From Roseiconus nitratireducens (GTDB taxonomy: Bacteria > Planctomycetota > Planctomycetia > Pirellulales > Pirellulaceae): a DNA stretch of 64,000 bases. The notes beneath the pieces were generated by a model, which saw only the letters and a program-made list of their open reading frames with translations, was not told where the DNA came from and searched no databases. A program made the position numbers and the translations under genes. Below are positions 43,583 to 51,400 of the stretch, in pieces; position 1 is the stretch's first letter; every line of letters starts with the position of its first letter. Location: assembly GCF_008629675.1 (NCBI RefSeq), contig NZ_VWOX01000022.1, positions 1-64,000 on the forward strand, given 5' to 3'.

Positions 43583-44317
43583 ATGAATGCACAAGAACAC
43601 GTCGATCCGTTGAGAGAGGTGTACCACGAGTCGTTCGTGGACAACCCGGCACACGGAGAGTTTCTGGTCCAGCGCCACACGGCGCTGTTGTGCATCGATT
43701 TGCAGTACCTCGATGCGGCTCCCGGGCACGGCGTGTTTCGCGATGCCGAAAAGAGCGGGGTGCCCCGCGAAGCGCAGGAGTACTATTTCGATCGACTCAG
43801 TGCGACGGTGTTGCCCAACGTGCGTCGATTGCAAAACGCTTTCCGCACGCACGACTTGGAAGTCATTCACACGCGAATCCAGTCCCTGACCCGCGACGGG
43901 CGGGATCGCAGCAAGGGGCACCGCAGGTTGGGCTTGTTGGCGGCGCCGGGATCACGCGAAGCGGAGTTTTTGGAAATCGTCGCACCGGATGAACAGCGTG
44001 ACGAGATCGTGATCAACAAAACGGCCAGCGGCGTGTTCTCTTCGACCAACCTGCACTACGTGTTGAACAACATGGGGATCGAATCCCTGTTCGTTGTCGG
44101 GGTGTACACCAACGAGTGCGTGGAGACGACCGTCCGTGACGCTTGCGATTTGGGTTATCTGGTGACTGTCGTGGAAGACTGTTGCGCCACCGTGACCCCC
44201 GAGCTTCATGAAGCTTCGCTGGCGACCCTTCGCGATCGGTACGCGCGGGTGATGTCGCTGGATGAGGTGATCCGAATTGTCGAGCCGTTGGTTTTGGCTA
44301 CGGACAAGTCCGTTTGA
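43583..44317 (+). CDS. Isochorismatase-like cysteine amidohydrolase
   Basis: A 244-residue cysteine hydrolase of the isochorismatase superfamily. The triad can be read: D39 (ALLCIDLQYLD), K146 (VINKTASGVF) and C179 (VYTNECVETTVRDACDLGY). Members of this superfamily with this triad cut amides such as N-carbamoylsarcosine, ureidoacrylate and biuret. Placed at the end of the carbamoyltransferase-amidotransferase-M20 set, it may hydrolyse the terminal amide or the carbamoyl group of the same product. N-carbamoylsarcosine amidase is an especially apt alternative because sarcosine is an intermediate of the betaine pathway in this window. Starts at ATG 43583, 121 bases after the M20 gene. Confidence 0.88.
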   Translation: MNAQEHVDPLREVYHESFVDNPAHGEFLVQRHTALLCIDLQYLDAAPGHGVFRDAEKSGVPREAQEYYFDRLSATVLPNVRRLQNAFRTHDLEVIHTRIQSLTRDGRDRSKGHRRLGLLAAPGSREAEFLEIVAPDEQRDEIVINKTASGVFSSTNLHYVLNNMGIESLFVVGVYTNECVETTVRDACDLGYLVTVVEDCCATVTPELHEASLATLRDRYARVMSLDEVIRIVEPLVLATDKSV

Positions 44318-44340
44318 AATCCGGCGTCGATTCGAAGACG

Positions 44341-44451
44341 TGCAGCCACGCTCGCCAGCGCTGGCGTATCTCCCAACCGTGTAGCCACGCTCGCCAGAGC
44401 GAGAAGCCTGGAGTAAATCCGAGCCGTGTAGCCACGCTCGCCAGAGCGTGG
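44341..44451. repeat. Palindromic repeat with GCCA loop, three copies (cluster B)
   Basis: Copies at 44341-44364 (the right arm differs, giving CGCCAGCGCTGGCG), 44381-44403 (right arm cut to GAGCGAG) and 44428-44451 (complete: GTAG, CCACGCTC, GCCA, GAGCGTGG). All lie in the convergent space between the amidohydrolase gene (stop 44317) and the pirin gene (stop 44533). A terminator or nucleoid/processing role is possible. Confidence 0.75.
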
Positions 44452-44532
44452 AAACCCCGCTTTGTCTGATGCCCCGTGGCTGCACCAAAGCGAGGTTTCC
44501 GCCGTCTGGTGACCGCGGCGACGATGTCCCTC

Positions 44533-45378
44533 TCAGGCCAGATCGAACAGCAAGGCGTCGGTCGGTTGCGTCGCCTGGACATGCAGGGCGGTGGGCCGAC
44601 TGGTGGCAACGGCGTCTCCGGCAGTCAACCGAGTCCCGTTGACGGTCAATTCACCCCGAGCCACTTGCAACCATGCGTGGCGTCCCGGCTGGACGACGTA
44701 GTCGGTCGTTTCACCGGCCGCCAGCTTGGTCGCGAAAATGTTGGCATCTTGATGAATGGACACGGCCGCAGTGTCCCGATCGGGCCCGGCGATCCGGAAC
44801 CAATGTCCCCGCTTTTGATCCGCGGTGACCTTGTTCTCACTGTAGCGTGGCCGCACGCCGCGGAGCGACGGCTGGATCCAGATCTGCAGAAAGTGGTTGC
44901 CGTCGGTCGAGGACGGGTTGTACTCGCTGTGCGTGATCCCCGTGCCGGCGGACATCATCTGGATGTCGTCCGGCGTGATCACCGATCCGTGACCGGTGCT
45001 GTCGCGGTGCTGCAGAGAACCGTCCAGGACATACGAGATGATTTCCATGTCGTGGTGCGGATGGGTTGGAAAACCGCGTCCGGCGGCGATCCGATCGTCA
45101 TTGATGACCCGCAACGACCGGAAGCCCATGTGCTGTTGGTCGTAGTAGCCGCCGAACGAGAACGAGTGAAAACTCTTCAACCAGCCCAAGTCGGTGTGTC
45201 CCCGCTGGGCAGCCTGGCGAACGAGCAGGCCGGGATCCGACGCAGGCCCACGGTCCGGAGAAGGTTCCGCGTTCGGCGCAGGTTCCTGCGTCTCCGATCG
45301 TTCCGCGGACGCGTTGTCGGCCACGTGAATCAGTCCGTCGTCGGTAAGCGAGAGCCTCTTTCGGCGTGACGTGTTCAT
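44533..45378 (-). CDS. Pirin-family protein
   Basis: A 281-residue bicupin of the pirin family (metal-binding; some members are quercetinases or transcription cofactors). ATG at 45378 has GGAGG 7 bases upstream. The first 60 residues are hydrophilic with Glu/Pro/Ser. The N-terminal cupin has the pirin opening SFHSFSFGGYYDQQHMGF, then GFPTHPHHDMEIISYVLDG, where the metal ligands are HPHHDME, and SAGTGITHSEYNPS, all conserved. The C-terminal half is the second cupin (GGVRPRYSENK-like; WLQVARGELTVNGT). The MarR gene lies 199 bases upstream on the same strand, and a palindrome between them suggests control by it. Confidence 0.9.
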   Translation of the reverse strand: MNTSRRKRLSLTDDGLIHVADNASAERSETQEPAPNAEPSPDRGPASDPGLLVRQAAQRGHTDLGWLKSFHSFSFGGYYDQQHMGFRSLRVINDDRIAAGRGFPTHPHHDMEIISYVLDGSLQHRDSTGHGSVITPDDIQMMSAGTGITHSEYNPSSTDGNHFLQIWIQPSLRGVRPRYSENKVTADQKRGHWFRIAGPDRDTAAVSIHQDANIFATKLAAGETTDYVVQPGRHAWLQVARGELTVNGTRLTAGDAVATSRPTALHVQATQPTDALLFDLA

Positions 45379-45450
45379 TTTATCCTCCGTCGAGCGGGAA
45401 AGCATGGATTGGTCTGTCTCCACCAGGAATACCCGGGCCGCCCATAAACC

Positions 45451-45460
45451 TTACATGTAA
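45451..45460. promoter_or_regulatory. Candidate MarR operator upstream of pirin gene
   Basis: The perfect 10-base palindrome TTACATGTAA is centred about 77 bases upstream of the pirin ATG (45378). Its flanks extend the symmetry imperfectly (CCGCCCATAAACC on one side, ACTAAATGGCGGG on the other). MarR dimers bind sites of this kind, and the MarR gene at 45577-46065 lies just upstream on the same strand. No other site of this form was noticed nearby. Confidence 0.5.
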
Positions 45461-45576
45461 ACTAAATGGCGGGCCAAATGCCTCTGGCAGCGGGTTGATT
45501 CCTGTCGTCGGCGTTCGCTCCGCGGAGGCGAACATGGTTTCGTGGGGGTTTTGCGGAGCGTCGGCGACTTGGCCAA

Positions 45577-46065
45577 TCACCGGCCCGCCGCCTCTTCGGC
45601 CACGTGGTCGCGTGCGGATTGCAGGATCGAGATCAGTTTTTGCAGGTCACCGCGCCGGAAATGACCGAGCAGCGAATCGTGCAGTTGCAGGATCGGGCGA
45701 TCCAGGCGTCGCAACAACGCCTTGCCGCGGGCGGTCAGGCGGACCAGGTAAACGCGGCGGTCCTCTTCGGACTGGTCCTTGGCGATCCATTCCCGTTCGA
45801 CCAACTGGTCGACCACGCGGGTGATGGCCGGCGCCACCTGGATCATCCGTTCGGCGATCTCCAGACAGGGCATCGGCTGGCCCTCGCCCCGCAGGATTCG
45901 CATCGCGTTGTACTGGGATGGCGTCAGGTCGTACTGGCGGAGCAGACGTGCGAGTCGGTTTTCGAGCAGGTCGCTGGTCCGCAGGATGCTCAGCATTGCT
46001 TCCTGCTCAATCGAGTCAAATCCATGTTTCTTCTTCAGTTCGGTTTGGAGACTGCGTGCGGCCAT
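45577..46065 (-). CDS. MarR-family transcriptional regulator
   Basis: A 162-residue MarR regulator. The HTH is around residues 60-90 (CLEIAERMIQVAPAITRVVD) with wing SEEDRRVYLVRLTARGKALL. Dimerisation helices occupy both ends. It starts at 46065; the sequence CAGTT-T-AACTG at 46121-46131 is a perfect palindrome 56 bases upstream of its ATG and may be its own operator. It is followed on the same strand by the pirin gene, separated by a palindromic element. MarR-pirin pairs occur widely and often respond to phenolic or oxidative signals; no ligand can be inferred here. Confidence 0.9.
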   Translation of the reverse strand: MAARSLQTELKKKHGFDSIEQEAMLSILRTSDLLENRLARLLRQYDLTPSQYNAMRILRGEGQPMPCLEIAERMIQVAPAITRVVDQLVEREWIAKDQSEEDRRVYLVRLTARGKALLRRLDRPILQLHDSLLGHFRRGDLQKLISILQSARDHVAEEAAGR

Positions 46066-46427
46066 CGGTCAATCGTTGGGGAGGTCCGCCGCCGGAGATT
46101 GGGCGGCAATGGGGAGCATTCAGTTTAACTGGTAGGGGCCGAGAGATTGGCGTTGCACGCTTGTTTGGGCGGCGTGGCGTCCGATCAGCGCGGCGGCGAA
46201 CCTTCAGGTGGCGTTTTTACCGCCGGAGCGTCCACGGGACCCGCCCGTCCGGTCGGTAGCTCCGGAAAACATGGCTTCGGGAAGCACGGCCTCGGGAAAC
46301 ACAGAACCGGGAAGCACAGGCGGTTCTCCCACGACTTTTGCCATCCCGTATTCTGGCCCCGGATTTGCTCCCCCGCTGACACGCACAGCTTCAACCCTTT
46401 CCGGCGAACCCTAGAGGAACGGATTGC
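46066..46427. promoter_or_regulatory. Divergent region MarR / phosphodiesterase with 15-bp repeats
   Basis: 362 bases. It contains the palindrome CAGTT-T-AACTG (46121-46131) near the MarR start and about four imperfect copies of a 15-base unit (GGGAAGCACGGCCTC-like) at 46264-46323. No gene recognised: the overlapping open frames on both strands look like by-products of the repeats. Confidence 0.45.
46264..46323. repeat. 15-bp tandem repeat, about four copies
   Basis: Units begin GGAAAACATGGCTTC, GGGAAGCACGGCCTC, GGGAAACACAGAACC and GGGAAGCACAGGCGG. They lie 105-165 bases upstream of the phosphodiesterase gene. Possibly a regulatory or mutable repeat; no coding role seen. Confidence 0.6.
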
Positions 46428-47975
46428 ATGTCCGGCCACTCCAAGCGATGTGTCTTATTGGTTGTCGATGCGCTCTCGGTGGAGATCGTGAAGTCGTTCA
46501 TCGACATGCAGCGTCTGCCCAACCTGGCCCGATTGGTCGCTGAGGGCGGGGCCTTGAGGGGCTGCCACTCGATTTTTCCTTCGATCACCCCCGCGGCCAC
46601 GTGTTCGATCATCACCGGGGCCTACCCGGCTGAACACGGGATTGAGGGAGCTTTTTGGTTCGACCGCTCCAACCAGGACATTGCGTATTTCGGTGACGAT
46701 TTGAGCGTGGCCCGCGAGCAGGGCCTGTATGACTACCTGGTCGACTTCGGCGATCGTCTGAACTTTGACCGGCTTGCGGCGCCCACGTTGTTCCGTTTGC
46801 TGGACGACCAGGGGATCGACGCGGCGTGCGTCAATTACATGTGGTTTGCCGGACCTCATCAGCACCAGCGCGTGACGCCGCTGGCACTTCGGTTGGGTGT
46901 GGGGACGCTGCCGGAAACCGTCCAAGGACCCAAGTACTTGAAGCTCGGGTCGTTTGTCGAATCGCTTCCGGAAGGGGTCCCCAAGCAGGCGGATCCGAGC
47001 ATCTTGAATCGATACGGATTCAGCGATCAGGTCACCGCCGATTGTCTGTTGGATCTGGCCCGCGCCGATGCGCTACCGGAGATGACCGTTGGTTATTTTC
47101 CCGAGAACGATGACCTGGGCCATGTGGAAGGATTGGTCGATGCGGCTGACACCGCGCTGACACGGTTTGACGCGTTTCTGGGGGAATTCATCGAGATCCT
47201 GGGCGGCTGGGAAACGCTCGGCAAGACTCTGGATCTGGTGATCGTGGGTGATCACAGCCAAGTCGAGTTTGGCGACAACGGCCCTCGCGTCTTGCAGGTG
47301 GACGAAGCATTGGAAGCGTTCCAGCAGGCGACGGTCGGCAAGGGCTGGCAAGACGATGACCAGATTTTTATCTGTCCGAACATGCGTGCTGCGGCGATTT
47401 ATCCACGCGATGTCGACGATGCGTCGTTGCGGCAACGCATCGTCCAGACGCTTGTCTCCTTGGATGAAGTCGACCAGGTGATCCATCAGGACGACGACGG
47501 AACGCTTCAAATTGAAACGTCCGACCGCGGCCGATTGGCGTTCCGCCCGGCCACAGCGGACGATGACGTGTGCGGCGTGGATGCGTTCGGCAACCGCTGG
47601 TGGTTTCAAGGAGAATTGGAGACGGTCGGATGCAGCCTGAACGAATCCGGCGAGCTGGTCGACCAGGAGTATCCGAACCCGTTGGAACGTCTTCGCGGGG
47701 GCTTTCATCCCGGTGCGCGTCCGATCTGGATCACCGCCCGGACCGACAGCGAATTCGGGATTCAGGGGGTTCACACCCATGCCGGAGGCAGCCACGGTTC
47801 GCTGCACGCCGTCGACACTCAGGCGGCCGTCCTGGTTTCTTCGGGAATCGATTTGTCCGTGTTGGCCAATCCGGATCGGCCCCGCATCGTCGACATCGTG
47901 ACGCTTTGTCAAAATGCCCTGGGTGATCGCTCGCCGTCCAGTGCGGACGTTCGCCGTCCAGCGGCCGCTGGCTGA
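46428..47975 (+). CDS. Type I phosphodiesterase / alkaline-phosphatase-superfamily protein
   Basis: A 515-residue protein of the nucleotide pyrophosphatase/phosphodiesterase group. The core starts CVLLVVDALSVEIVKSF (metal-binding Asp14 or so), then RLPNLARLVAEGGALRGCHS and PSITPAATCSIITGAYPAEHG, where the Thr in SITPA is the expected nucleophile. GYFPENDDLGHVEGL and VIVGDHSQVEF add the second metal-site residues (Asp/His). QGVHTHAGGSHGSLH (His-rich) is near the end. No signal peptide is seen, so it probably acts in the cytoplasm. The substrate is unknown. ATG 46428 is chosen because it gives the family start. A lone gene between the MarR pair and the second MscS operon. Confidence 0.85.
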   Translation: MSGHSKRCVLLVVDALSVEIVKSFIDMQRLPNLARLVAEGGALRGCHSIFPSITPAATCSIITGAYPAEHGIEGAFWFDRSNQDIAYFGDDLSVAREQGLYDYLVDFGDRLNFDRLAAPTLFRLLDDQGIDAACVNYMWFAGPHQHQRVTPLALRLGVGTLPETVQGPKYLKLGSFVESLPEGVPKQADPSILNRYGFSDQVTADCLLDLARADALPEMTVGYFPENDDLGHVEGLVDAADTALTRFDAFLGEFIEILGGWETLGKTLDLVIVGDHSQVEFGDNGPRVLQVDEALEAFQQATVGKGWQDDDQIFICPNMRAAAIYPRDVDDASLRQRIVQTLVSLDEVDQVIHQDDDGTLQIETSDRGRLAFRPATADDDVCGVDAFGNRWWFQGELETVGCSLNESGELVDQEYPNPLERLRGGFHPGARPIWITARTDSEFGIQGVHTHAGGSHGSLHAVDTQAAVLVSSGIDLSVLANPDRPRIVDIVTLCQNALGDRSPSSADVRRPAAAG

Positions 47976-48132
47976 ATTATCGATGGCATGGGCAGGGCGG
48001 GGGCGCAAAGGCGTGTCGGCTCCGATGCACCTCCGCCGGATGAGAAGCGTTGGACGCCGGAGGCATTGCTGAACCGTACGGTGCCCGTCCACGCCGTCTC
48101 CGTCGGCATGCGACGTGCTTCACGAGAGCGAC

Positions 48133-49464
48133 ATGATCGCACCCCCCGTCGAGCCCTCCGCCAGATTCGTCACGTTCTTCCCACTCCGTTTCGGCGGGGT
48201 TCTGACATTCCTGCTGACCCTGGTCATCGCCGATGTCGGGTCGGTCCGGGCGCAGCCACCCGTTGAGCAGGCGGCGGAATCAGCGCAGGCAGCTGCCGAG
48301 GAAGCCGAGCAGGCGAACTCGCCGTCAAATCCCGTCGCCGTCGATAACGTGGCCGACGACCAGAAGATCTCGCGGCGATTGTCGGACATCTTTGCCTCGG
48401 CAAATTGGTTCAAGCAGCTTGAAGTGAAATCCGACAGCGGCATTGTCACGCTGAGCGGTTTGGCGGATACCGAGGAGCACCGCGAATGGGCGGGGAATGT
48501 CGCCCGCAAAACCCAAGACGTCGTTGCGGTCGTGAATCGTTTGCAGGTCGACACGACCGTTGACTTCTCCAGCAGCGCCGACGTGGTACGCACCAGCCTG
48601 GATCGACTGTGGCGTGACTTCCTGGTTCGATTGCCGTTGTTGGTGGCAGGTCTGGTGGTGATTGTCGCCACCGCGCTGTTCTCGAAAGCGGTTGGGTGGA
48701 TGGTCGTCCGCTTGCTTGACCGTCGCAAGATTCGCGTGGGATTGAAAGATTTGTGTCATCAATTGCTGTCGATCGCAATCTGGGTCGCCGGGTTGTTGAT
48801 CGCCACGGTCGTGATCTTTCCTGGCATGACGCCATCCAAGGCATTGACGGTCCTGGGACTTGGCTCGGTCGCGATCGGCTTTGCCTTCAAGGACATCTTT
48901 GAGAACTTCTTTGCCGGCATCTTGATCCTGTGGCGTTACCCGTTTGACCGTGGCGATTTCATCACCGCCGGGGAGATCACCGGTCGCGTGGAGGAGATCA
49001 CGGTGCGGAACACCATGATCCGGCGGCTTGATGGCGAGCTGACCGTCGTCCCCAATGCGAACTTGTTTAAGAACGATGTCGACGTGTTGACCAATCAACC
49101 GCAGCGAAGGGTCCGCATCATTTGCGGGGTTGCTTACGGCGAAGACGTCGATCAGTCGCGGGCGGTGATTCTGGAGGCGGTGCAGTCGTGCGACCATGTG
49201 GTCGGGAAGCGAACCGTCGAGGTGTTCGCGCAAGAGTTTGCCAGTTCCAGTATCAATTTCGAGGTGGCCTGGTGGACGGGCGCCAAGCCGGTCGACATCC
49301 GCCGCAGCCGAGACGAGGTGGTGGCGGCCATCAAGCGCGCGCTGGATCAGGCCGGCATTGAAATCCCGTTCCCCTATCGAACGCTAACCTTCAAGGACCC
49401 GCGGATTGCTGACGCTTTGGCGGCGGAACCTGCCAGCCGCGAGGCGGACCCTGAAACCGCATGA
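48133..49464 (+). CDS. MscS-family channel with N-terminal BON domain
   Basis: A 443-residue mechanosensitive channel. ATG 48133 opens a signal peptide (VLTFLLTLVIADVGSVRA). A BON domain (about residues 75-145; SANWFKQLEVKSDSGIVTLS, ending VAVVNRLQVDT) precedes the channel. Helices: LPLLVAGLVVIVATALFSKA, then AIWVAGLLIATVVIF, then GLGSVAIGFAFKDIFENFFA, the pore helix. GRVEEITVRNTMIRRLDGEL and PNANLFKN begin the beta domain; IPFPYRTLTF ends it. BON domains bind phospholipid or interact with the outer membrane, so this channel may respond to the envelope. It is the first gene of an operon with DUF4112, M20D and YbdK genes. Confidence 0.9.
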   Translation: MIAPPVEPSARFVTFFPLRFGGVLTFLLTLVIADVGSVRAQPPVEQAAESAQAAAEEAEQANSPSNPVAVDNVADDQKISRRLSDIFASANWFKQLEVKSDSGIVTLSGLADTEEHREWAGNVARKTQDVVAVVNRLQVDTTVDFSSSADVVRTSLDRLWRDFLVRLPLLVAGLVVIVATALFSKAVGWMVVRLLDRRKIRVGLKDLCHQLLSIAIWVAGLLIATVVIFPGMTPSKALTVLGLGSVAIGFAFKDIFENFFAGILILWRYPFDRGDFITAGEITGRVEEITVRNTMIRRLDGELTVVPNANLFKNDVDVLTNQPQRRVRIICGVAYGEDVDQSRAVILEAVQSCDHVVGKRTVEVFAQEFASSSINFEVAWWTGAKPVDIRRSRDEVVAAIKRALDQAGIEIPFPYRTLTFKDPRIADALAAEPASREADPETA

Positions 49465-49710
49465 GGCGATTCGCCGGACGGTGCCGTCGTTCAGCGAGGG
49501 GGTGCCATCCCTCCCGGATGCGGCGGTGGTTGGCGGCGCATCGTGGTCTCTGGGAAGGTGCAGGAATCTGGCAAGTCAGACGCAAGCCGCGTGGCGTCCC
49601 TTAAAGCGGTCTTTATGGCAAACCTAGTCGCGGTAGGGAGGGCAGCCTTCTCGCGGCATGGGATCTGCTCACGGATCGAGGGTGTTTTTCGTGATCCGCG
49701 AGTTGTCGTC

Positions 49711-50145
49711 ATGAGCCTTTCCTCGTCCAACATTCCGGATCGCGTGCGGCAGTCTCGCCACGGGGAGCTTTCCACGCGACTGGCCAGGCGCCAGTACGAC
49801 GTGGCCCAAATGCGTCGTCTGGCACGTTTCGCCAAATGGATGGATGCAAAATATCAATTGCCCGGGGTGCCGATTCGCTTTGGCGTCGACAGCCTGATCG
49901 GTCTGGTTCCCGGCGTCGGCGATCTGGTCGGTACATTGATCGGCGTTTACATCCTGCGCGAGGCTCACTCGGCCGGCGCACCCAAGGTCATGCTGGCGCG
50001 GATGTCGGGAAACCTGCTGATCGATTTCATCGGCGGATCCGTCCCGTTGCTTGGAGACCTGTTTGACATTTACTGGAAAGCCAACATCCGAAACGTTCAG
50101 TTGCTGGAGAAGCACGTTTCGGCAAACCTCAAGAAGACGCAATAG
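49711..50145 (+). CDS. DUF4112 protein
   Basis: A 144-residue DUF4112 protein. ATG 49711 is chosen as family start; the upstream open frame is not protein-like. The domain shows LARFAKWMDAKYQLPGVPIRFGVD, then GLVPGVGDLVGTLIGVYILR (a Gly-rich membrane segment), then LIDFIGGSVPLLGDLFDIYWKAN, a second hydrophobic hairpin, with a basic end. Such proteins are small membrane-associated proteins of unknown function. It is 10 bases before the M20D gene and 246 bases after the MscS gene, so it is probably co-transcribed with M20D and the carboxylate-amine ligase. Confidence 0.85.
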   Translation: MSLSSSNIPDRVRQSRHGELSTRLARRQYDVAQMRRLARFAKWMDAKYQLPGVPIRFGVDSLIGLVPGVGDLVGTLIGVYILREAHSAGAPKVMLARMSGNLLIDFIGGSVPLLGDLFDIYWKANIRNVQLLEKHVSANLKKTQ

Positions 50146-50155
50146 CAACCACGCC

Positions 50156-51400
50156 ATGTCGAAAGTGAAGAGCACTTCGTTTAGCGTTCTGAAAACCGTG
50201 CGGGATCTTGCCCGTGGGTTGAGCAATGACCTGATTCGGATACGCCGACACCTGCACCGTCATCCTGAATTATCCGACCAGGAATTTGAGACGACCAAGT
50301 ATTTGAGTGAGGAATTGGCCGGGATCGGGTTAACACCCCGGCCGGCGCAGGACCATCGCGGCGTCTGGGCGGATCTGGGTGAGGGTTCTTACCGGGTCGT
50401 GTTGCGAGGCGACATTGATGCGTTGCCCATCGCGACGGAGGTCCAGGCGGAATACCGGAGTCAGGTGGCTGGCGTGATGCACGCGTGCGGTCACGACGCT
50501 CACGCGGCGATGACGTTTGGCGCCGCGGCGATCCTGCATCGTCTGGAGCAATTCGGCAAGTTGCCGCAATCGATCAGTGTTCGGGCCGTCTTTCAGCCGG
50601 CGGAAGAAACCAGCAACGGGGCTCCGCACATGATTCACAGCGGCGTTCTGGACGGAGTGGCATCGGCCATGGCGTTGCACGTTGATCCCACACGTCCCCT
50701 GGGGACGGTGGGGGTGCGGTCAGGCGTCTTCACGGCCGGATGCGACGCGTTCCACATCACGTTTTCTGGTCGCGCCGGACACGGTGCGCGGCCGCACCTG
50801 ACCGATGACGTGGTCGCGGCGGCCGCGGCGTGGATCAATCAAGTTTACACCCGCGTCCCGCGGAGCCATGACGCCTTGGATCCGGTCGTGGTGAACGTGG
50901 GGGCGATTCACGGAGGTTCGGCACCGAACGTGATCCCCAATTCGGTCGACATTGCCGGGACGGTCCGCGCGACGTCCCTGCAGGGGCGTCAGGCGGCGAT
51001 GGAAACGATTGCGAAAATCAACCAGTCGCTACGCGTCGTTCATGGTTGCCAGATCGAAACGAAATACGAACAACACACTCCGCCGATGCACAACGACAAG
51101 TGGCTGAGCGAGCGCATGCGTGTCGCGGCGGGCGAGCTGCTCGGCGAATCCAACGTGCACCCGATTTCCGAACCGAGCATGGGGGCGGAGGACTTTGCGT
51201 TCTTCGCGCAGCAAGTACCCGCGGCCATGATCCGATTGGGGATCAAGGGATCACGCGTTGGACATGAAATGCTGCACACTCCCAAATTCGATATCGACGA
51301 AGCCGCCTTGGCGATCGGATCAGCCGTCCTGGCACTTTCGGTCATCGAAATTGCCGAATCCCTTTCCACCGAGCCTCGGAACCAAACATGCAGCGTATAA
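50156..51400 (+). CDS. M20D-family amidohydrolase
   Basis: A 414-residue metal-dependent amidohydrolase of the IAA-amino-acid-hydrolase/hippuricase (M20D) type, which cuts N-acyl or amide-linked amino acids. Metal-site motifs: LRGDIDALP, GVMHACGHDAHAAM (Cys and His), QPAEETSNGAPHMI and, near the C-terminus, SMGAEDFAFF; the lid has SGRAGHGARPHLTDD. ATG 50156 (MSKVKSTSF) precedes a start RIRRHLHRHPELSDQEFET typical of the family. It lies 10 bases behind DUF4112 and shares 13 bases with the next gene, a YbdK-like ligase, so synthesis and hydrolysis of one amide-linked product may be paired. Confidence 0.9.
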   Translation: MSKVKSTSFSVLKTVRDLARGLSNDLIRIRRHLHRHPELSDQEFETTKYLSEELAGIGLTPRPAQDHRGVWADLGEGSYRVVLRGDIDALPIATEVQAEYRSQVAGVMHACGHDAHAAMTFGAAAILHRLEQFGKLPQSISVRAVFQPAEETSNGAPHMIHSGVLDGVASAMALHVDPTRPLGTVGVRSGVFTAGCDAFHITFSGRAGHGARPHLTDDVVAAAAAWINQVYTRVPRSHDALDPVVVNVGAIHGGSAPNVIPNSVDIAGTVRATSLQGRQAAMETIAKINQSLRVVHGCQIETKYEQHTPPMHNDKWLSERMRVAAGELLGESNVHPISEPSMGAEDFAFFAQQVPAAMIRLGIKGSRVGHEMLHTPKFDIDEAALAIGSAVLALSVIEIAESLSTEPRNQTCSV

